From DASZXJ01 sp035545895 (lineage in GTDB: Bacteria > Planctomycetota > Phycisphaerae > Tepidisphaerales > Tepidisphaeraceae), in the NCBI GenBank assembly GCA_035545895.1, contig DASZXJ010000176.1, positions 1-10,043 on the forward strand: 10,043 nucleotides of DNA. The letters are read 5' to 3'. Below the pieces are notes generated by a model. That model saw only the letters and a program-made list of their open reading frames with translations. It was not told the DNA's origin and did not search any database. A program made the position numbers and the translations under genes. Below, one piece after another: positions 6,231-10,043 of the stretch (position 1 is the first letter of the stretch; the number at the start of each line of letters is the position of its first letter).

Positions 6231-6644
6231 ATGACAAATAAAATATTACAACTCGTCGAAAAAGAACATTTGAGCAAATCGGCCCCGCAATTCCGCGTCG
6301 GCGATACGATTGATGTCCACACGAAAATCGTCGAAGGCGACAAGGAACGCATCCAGGTTTTCGGCGGCACCGTCATCATGCGCAAGGGCGCTGGAATTAA
6401 CGAGACTTTCACCGTTCGCCGCATCGTCAACAACGAAGGCGTCGAACGAATCTTCCCGCTTCACAGCCCATTCATCGCCAAAGTCGTCGTTCGCCGCAGC
6501 GGCGAAACCCGGCGCGCCAAGCTCTTTTACTTGCGCGATCGCGTGGGCAAGTCGGTCCGCCTGACCGAATCTCGCAAGGCCAAGAAGGAAGAAGCAGCAC
6601 CCGCCGGCGAAAAGCCCGAAGCACTCGCGGCCGCGGCAAGCTAA
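6231..6644 (+). CDS. rplS: Large ribosomal subunit protein bL19
   Basis: 137 residues from ATG 6231. The core is clear bL19: FRVGDTIDVHTKIVEGDKER, IQVFGGTVIMRKGAGINETF, TVRRI, GVERIFPLHSPFIAKVVV, RRAKLFYLRDRVGKSVRL. bL19 sits at the interface of the two ribosomal subunits. After about residue 115 comes a low-complexity tail (KAKKEEAAPAGEKPEALAAAAS) that is not part of the usual fold and shares KKEEAAPA with the tail of bS16 in the same cluster. It is the last gene of the cluster; the convergent glycosyltransferase gene ends 25 nt downstream, with no obvious intrinsic terminator between them. Confidence 0.96.
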   Translation: MTNKILQLVEKEHLSKSAPQFRVGDTIDVHTKIVEGDKERIQVFGGTVIMRKGAGINETFTVRRIVNNEGVERIFPLHSPFIAKVVVRRSGETRRAKLFYLRDRVGKSVRLTESRKAKKEEAAPAGEKPEALAAAAS

Positions 6645-6669
6645 ATTTCATTCTTTCGGATATTTCGAT

Positions 6670-8631
6670 TCAAGTCGTCGATGGCGGCTGCGCGCACCAG
6701 TCCTGCCAGACCCGGCGATAGGCATGTTCAAGATTTTTCGTAAAGGCATTTGCATTGGTGATGATCGATTCGCTCATCTGCGTGCGCAGTGAAGCCCGCA
6801 AGGCGGCCAGTTTATTCAGATCCGTCGTCAGTTCCCCGGCGATTCGCAGATAACCATCCGTATCTTTTGCGATCAGTTGCGTCAGTCCCAGATGAGTCAA
6901 CGTCGCGGTACAGGTGCGCGATGCATACGTCTGACCGGCCAGGGTGATGACGGGCACTCCCATCCACAAAGCATCGCAGGTGGTCGTGTGGCCGTTGAAG
7001 GGGAACGGATCCAGCGCGATATCAATCGAGTGATACATCGCGTAATAATCGGCAAGGGGTTTGCGCGGAACGAGAATCAATCGGTTGGCATCGACCTGAT
7101 GGTGAGCGAATATCTCGCGCACGCGCTGCTCGCCGGCGCCGACCGTCAAAATCAGTTTTGAATGAGGAACGATTTCCAGCAAGCGCGACCAAAGCCGTAC
7201 GACCGGCGAAGTGAACTTGCCCGTGTGGTTCAGCGATCCAAAATGGATTGTTCTCGATGATGCGGCAGGCAACGGATTCACCGCCGGCGCTTCAGCAGGC
7301 GGCTGATAGCAAAAGAAGCAGGGCAGGCGCAATAGTTTTTCCGTATAAAATCGGTCCGATTCGCCCGGCGGATCGGCAACCGCATCGGTCAGCCGATAGT
7401 CCATCGCATCCATTCCGGTGGTATTCAAATAACCCAGATATGTGATTTGCACCGGCGCGGGCTTGAAGGCGAGCGCAAGCAATCGCCCGTTGGCGGTGTG
7501 ACCCGCCAGGTCGATCAAAATGTCTTCGCGATTTGCATTGATCTTCTGGGCAAGCCGGGCATCAGACAGATAACTGATGTCGTGCCAGTTGGCTGGATAT
7601 TTCCGAAGCCGACGAGTCACTTCATCCTTGCCGCGCTCGTCGGCGTAGCAGGAAATGATAAACCGCGACGCATCGTGCGAACGAAGGATCGGTTCGATAA
7701 AACTGGCCACCGGATGCTGCCGGAAGTCGGGCGATACATATGCAACGCGAAGCGGTCGATCCGGACTGCGGTCATTCAAATGGGCCATCCGCGAAACATG
7801 CAATTGATCGATATGGGCCGACTGGACCATTCGATGCTCTTTGAGCATCGTCGCGCGATCGATTTGGGTGTTGGTGTGCATCGCCACAAGCAGGTTGGCT
7901 CGCGAAAGGTAATGATTCGGCTGGATTTCAAGGACCCGGCGGAAGCAATCTTGCGCTTGGCTCGTGTCGCCGAGGTTTACCAGCGCGGTCCCAAGATTGA
8001 ACCAGGCCTCCGAATCGTTGGGGTTGATTTGTGTGGCGTCGGCGGCGGTTTCAACAGCGCCGTCAATGTCGCCAAGCGCCTGAAGGATGTAAGACAGTTG
8101 ATTAAGCACCACTGAGGAAGTGGGGTCCAATTGTCGTGCCCGCCGGCACAGGCTGGCGGCACGTTCAAACTCGCGGCTTCGTTGATATAGAAACGCCAGG
8201 GCGCTCAGCGCGCCAATGTGTTCCGGTTGCAACTTGAGCGCAATTTGAAGATGCGCCAACGCTTCCTGCTCCTGGCCTGCATCGGCGAGGGCTTTGCCCA
8301 GATTGATATGGGCTTCGACATTTCCAGGAGACTGTTCGATTACTCGCTGGAGGATCGCGATGGCTTGGTCAAGTCGTCCAAGGGCGTGAAGAAGCATGGC
8401 GAAATTGATGTGCCATTGGGGCAGACGATCCACGAGTTGCAGGGATCGTCGCATCAGCGGCTCGGCCTCGGCGAGCCTGCCCTTTTGGTAAAGAACGAGT
8501 CCCAGCATGTGATTGCAATCGGGCTCGTCAGGATTTCTGGCAAGCAGGTCGCGATAAATGCGCTCGGCCTGATCCAACTGGCCGGCGGAATGAAGTTGAA
8601 CCGCCCGCTGAATCTCCGGCAAAATGGCCAT
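6670..8631 (-). CDS. TPR-GT41 protein (O-GlcNAc transferase/SPINDLY-like glycosyltransferase)
   Basis: 653 residues from ATG 8631. Residues 5-242 are seven back-to-back TPR units of exactly 34 residues with the usual W/N-G-A-P pattern (for example AWFNLGTALVNLGD). Residues from about 293 form the GT41 catalytic region: VAYVSPDFRQHPVAS with H306 at the place of the conserved N-terminal His, ILIDLAGHTANGR, LGYLNTTGMDAMDYRLTD, FGSLNHTGK with K472, and LDPFPFNGHTTTCDALWMG with H548, T549, T550 and D553 at the UDP-sugar-binding positions. Family knowledge: GT41 enzymes add GlcNAc or fucose to Ser/Thr or other acceptors in cytoplasmic proteins, with the TPRs choosing substrates. No signal peptide or membrane segment is seen. 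The open frame continues upstream to 8961, but only antisense to yraN and without TPR character, so that extension is rejected. Donor sugar and target are unknown. Confidence 0.9.
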   Translation of the reverse strand: MAILPEIQRAVQLHSAGQLDQAERIYRDLLARNPDEPDCNHMLGLVLYQKGRLAEAEPLMRRSLQLVDRLPQWHINFAMLLHALGRLDQAIAILQRVIEQSPGNVEAHINLGKALADAGQEQEALAHLQIALKLQPEHIGALSALAFLYQRSREFERAASLCRRARQLDPTSSVVLNQLSYILQALGDIDGAVETAADATQINPNDSEAWFNLGTALVNLGDTSQAQDCFRRVLEIQPNHYLSRANLLVAMHTNTQIDRATMLKEHRMVQSAHIDQLHVSRMAHLNDRSPDRPLRVAYVSPDFRQHPVASFIEPILRSHDASRFIISCYADERGKDEVTRRLRKYPANWHDISYLSDARLAQKINANREDILIDLAGHTANGRLLALAFKPAPVQITYLGYLNTTGMDAMDYRLTDAVADPPGESDRFYTEKLLRLPCFFCYQPPAEAPAVNPLPAASSRTIHFGSLNHTGKFTSPVVRLWSRLLEIVPHSKLILTVGAGEQRVREIFAHHQVDANRLILVPRKPLADYYAMYHSIDIALDPFPFNGHTTTCDALWMGVPVITLAGQTYASRTCTATLTHLGLTQLIAKDTDGYLRIAGELTTDLNKLAALRASLRTQMSESIITNANAFTKNLEHAYRRVWQDWCAQPPSTT

Positions 8632-8637
8632 CACGGA

Positions 8638-8667
8638 ATTTGAGCCGAGCGCACCGGAAATCGTCAA
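8638..8667 (-). promoter_or_regulatory. Putative promoter of the GT41 gene
   Basis: On the minus strand, TTGACG (8667-8662), an 18-nt spacer and TCAAAT (8643-8638, 4 of 6), followed by 6 nt and the ATG at 8631. No Shine-Dalgarno precedes that ATG, so a leaderless transcript would explain the layout. Confidence 0.4.
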
Positions 8668-8675
8668 GTGCGCTT

Positions 8676-8702
8676 TTGTCCGGGCGAGGATGATGTTATC
8701 CT
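8676..8702 (+). promoter_or_regulatory. Weak putative promoter of yraN-tatD
   Basis: TTGTCC (8676-8681), a 15-nt spacer and TATCCT (8697-8702), 7 nt before the yraN ATG. Both boxes are imperfect and the spacer is short. It is offered because yraN must be transcribed from this 78-bp divergent gap and lacks a Shine-Dalgarno. Confidence 0.25.
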
Positions 8703-8709
8703 GCCGGTC

Positions 8710-9108
8710 ATGTTGGACTGGCTGAAATCGAAGTTGAAAGTTGAAGCCCCGACCGACCCGCTGGGCCCGCGCGGTGAAAACGCGGCCGCCAAGCATCTGC
8801 GCAACCAGGGTTACAAAATCTTGCTCCGCAATTTTCGTTGCCAGGCGGGTGAGATCGACATCATCGCGCGCGACGGCCGCACGATCGTGTTCGTCGAGGT
8901 CAAAACCCGGACCAACGACGACCCAACCCCCGAAGAACAGGTCAATAATTTCAAACAGCATCAGATTTCAAAAGCCGCGAAGTATTACCTCAGCCGTTAC
9001 GGCACGCCCCAGCCGCCGGCAAGGTTTGATGTCGTCGCGATTGTCTGGCCAACCGGGCGCGAGCCGCAAATTCGTCACAATCCCGACGCCTTCGAAGCCA
9101 CCTTCTAA
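8710..9108 (+). CDS. yraN: YraN/UPF0102 family protein (nuclease-like fold)
   Basis: 132 residues from ATG 8710. The family hallmarks are present: LGPRGENAAAKHLRNQGY (G-x-x-G-E-x-x-A, residues 18-35), then GEIDIIARDGRTIVFVEVKTR (47-67) with D50, E63 and K65 in the D-x(n)-E-x-K order of restriction-endonuclease-like and Holliday-junction-resolvase-like folds, and RFDVVAI near 105-111. The biochemical role is poorly established in general. A GTG at 8668 is in frame, but the extra 14 residues have no family support and neither start has a good Shine-Dalgarno. tatD follows after 5 nt, so the two are probably co-transcribed. In many genomes yraN lies near rplS and rnhB; here rnhB is absent and the GT41 gene sits between. 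Confidence 0.9.
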   Translation: MLDWLKSKLKVEAPTDPLGPRGENAAAKHLRNQGYKILLRNFRCQAGEIDIIARDGRTIVFVEVKTRTNDDPTPEEQVNNFKQHQISKAAKYYLSRYGTPQPPARFDVVAIVWPTGREPQIRHNPDAFEATF

Positions 9109-9113
9109 ATTCC

Positions 9114-9887
9114 ATGCTCGATTCGCATTGCCACCTGACCGACCCAAGACTGTTCGAACAGCTTGATGGCGTGCTCGACCGTGCACGTCAGGCCGGCGTC
9201 AGTCGAATGGTCACCATCGGCACTGACCCAGCCGACAACGCTGCCGCGACTGCCCTGTGCAAGGACCGTCCAGATGTTCGCTGCGCGGTCGGAATTCATC
9301 CAAATTACTGTCACGAGATCGATGAAAGCGAACTCGCTCGATTGCGTATCGTGCAAGCCGAACCTTCGGTGGTTGCACTTGGCGAGATGGGGCTGGATTA
9401 CCATTACAACTTCGCCGACAAGGCCCGGCAAAGACACTTCTTCGAAAAGCAGCTTGAATTGGCCGCGGATTTGAAAAGACCGATCATCATCCATTGCCGC
9501 GAAGCGTTTGATGATTGCCTGGCCGTGCTGAAGGGTTTCAACGGGCCGGTGGTGTTTCACTGTTTCACAGGGACACTCACCGAGGGTCATCGTGTGATCG
9601 ATGCGGGCTATCTCGTTGGTTTCACCGGTGTGGTGACATTTAAGAAGTCAGACGACATCCGGGAACTCGCGCGCATCATTCCAACCGACCGATTCCTGGT
9701 GGAAACCGATGCGCCATATCTTTCCCCCGAACCGATGCGCAGGCAAAAGGTCAATGAGCCTTCGCTGGTCGTTCATACCGCAGCGATGATTGCGCAAGTG
9801 CGTGGGGTTGGATTGGACGAGATCGATCAAGTGACGACGGAAAATGCGGAAGGGTTTTTTGGATGGAGGGTTCAGTCCCACTACTGA
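9114..9887 (+). CDS. tatD: TatD-family metal-dependent DNase
   Basis: 257 residues, the normal family length. It is a TIM-barrel amidohydrolase-type enzyme with all metal ligands visible: H5 and H7 (MLDSHCHLTD), E91 (GEMGLDYH), H127 (IIIHCREAF), H149 (VVFHCFTG) and D199 (VETDAPYLSP). Family members act as 3'-5' exonucleases or AP-site nucleases in DNA repair and DNA degradation; membership in the Tat export pathway was a historical misassignment. The ATG lies 5 nt after the yraN stop without its own Shine-Dalgarno, which suggests translational coupling. An 8-bp hairpin overlaps its stop codon. Confidence 0.95.
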   Translation: MLDSHCHLTDPRLFEQLDGVLDRARQAGVSRMVTIGTDPADNAAATALCKDRPDVRCAVGIHPNYCHEIDESELARLRIVQAEPSVVALGEMGLDYHYNFADKARQRHFFEKQLELAADLKRPIIIHCREAFDDCLAVLKGFNGPVVFHCFTGTLTEGHRVIDAGYLVGFTGVVTFKKSDDIRELARIIPTDRFLVETDAPYLSPEPMRRQKVNEPSLVVHTAAMIAQVRGVGLDEIDQVTTENAEGFFGWRVQSHY

Positions 9888-9895
9888 AGTGGGAC
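9875..9895. repeat. REP-like hairpin overlapping the tatD stop codon
   Basis: GTCCCACT (9875-9882), loop ACTGA that contains the TGA stop, AGTGGGAC (9888-9895): a perfect 8-bp stem. No T-run follows, so it is either a dispersed palindromic repeat or a transcript-end stabiliser. Confidence 0.55.
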
Positions 9896-9926
9896 CGCCG
9901 CGCGAGATGGGGATGAAAATGAAAGC

Positions 9927-9983
9927 CCGTTGCTGTAACGATAGCCCAAGTTTATTGACGAGCGTCTCGTCAGGGAGCAACGG
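9927..9983 (+). promoter_or_regulatory. Structured leader of the transposase-like gene
   Basis: An outer pair, CCGTTGCT (9927-9934) with AGCAACGG (9976-9983), encloses an inner perfect hairpin, GACGAG (9957-9962), CGT, CTCGTC (9966-9971). The right outer arm overlaps the end of the GGGAG Shine-Dalgarno (9973-9977), so folding could limit translation. It could equally be part of an insertion-sequence end or of a guide-like RNA. Confidence 0.45.
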
Positions 9984-9986
9984 ACC

Positions 9987-10043
9987 ATGAGTAATGTACC
10001 TGTTTATGTCGGCCTGGACTATCACCAGGATTCCATTCAAGTT
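9987..10043 (+). CDS. N-terminus of an IS110-family (DEDD) transposase, cut by window edge
   Basis: Only 19 codons are in the window. The peptide M-S-N-V-P, then VYVGLDYHQDSIQV, matches the beginning of IS110/IS1111-family transposases, where a hydrophobic strand leads to G-(I/L)-D, the first Asp of the DEDD RuvC-like catalytic site. A GGGAG Shine-Dalgarno lies 9 nt upstream. IS110-family recombinases use a RuvC-like domain with a serine-containing C-terminal domain and, in IS621, a bridge RNA that pairs with donor and target DNA. Neither end of the element can be assigned here, and intactness is unknown. The family call rests on a short stretch. Confidence 0.7.
   Translation, partial: MSNVPVYVGLDYHQDSIQV

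Noticed and set aside
7447..8115. Plus-strand open frame of 222 codons inside the GT41 gene
   Set aside because: It is antisense to regular TPR and catalytic sequence and shows no domain or start signal of its own.
8632..8961. N-terminal extension of the GT41 protein to a start at 8961
   Set aside because: The extra 110 codons lie antisense to yraN, lack TPR character, and the first 34-residue TPR begins four residues after ATG 8631.
1..10043. CRISPR arrays, tRNA genes and rRNA genes
   Set aside because: No regularly spaced direct repeats of 25-40 nt and no convincing cloverleaf or rRNA core sequence were seen on either strand by reading; no covariance search could be run.

Overview
The window comes from a moderately GC-rich Gram-negative-type bacterium. 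The best guess is a member of the Planctomycetota (Phycisphaerae-like). The basis is an outer-membrane LptD-like protein, an rpsP-trmD-rplS cluster without rimM, a TPR/GT41 O-GlcNAc-transferase-like protein, and several families of intergenic palindromes. The phylum assignment is inference; no rRNA marker is present.

Left part (1-4402): a divergent pair. On the minus strand is an MsbA-type ABC exporter, cut by the window edge just before its Walker A motif. On the plus strand is a large LptD/OstA-like outer-membrane protein of about 970 residues. They share a 260-bp intergenic region with a good promoter on each side. MsbA flips lipid A across the inner membrane and LptD inserts LPS into the outer leaflet, so the pair looks like an envelope-lipid export locus.

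Middle (4403-6644): a 565-bp non-coding stretch holds a short perfect hairpin, a weak terminator, a TTCGT-rich repeat remnant and two long tandem inverted repeats with equal 13-nt loops. A sigma70-like promoter then drives rpsP (bS16), trmD (tRNA m1G37 methyltransferase) and rplS (bL19). A terminator-like hairpin lies between rpsP and trmD. A CACAGAG-type palindromic repeat lies in the rplS leader. The two ribosomal proteins carry similar Lys/Glu/Ala/Pro-rich tails.

Right part (6670-9887): convergent to rplS is a 653-residue protein with seven consecutive 34-residue TPRs and a GT41 catalytic region. Divergent from it are yraN (UPF0102 nuclease-fold protein) and tatD (metal-dependent DNase), 5 nt apart. 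A hairpin overlaps the tatD stop codon.

Right edge (9888-10043): a structured leader with a good Shine-Dalgarno precedes the first 19 codons of what looks like an IS110-family (DEDD) transposase, the only sign of a mobile element.

Most genes here are housekeeping or envelope genes. The less ordinary material is the intergenic repeats, three starts that look leaderless, the matching ribosomal-protein tails, the GT41 enzyme, and the IS110-like element next to a REP-like hairpin.
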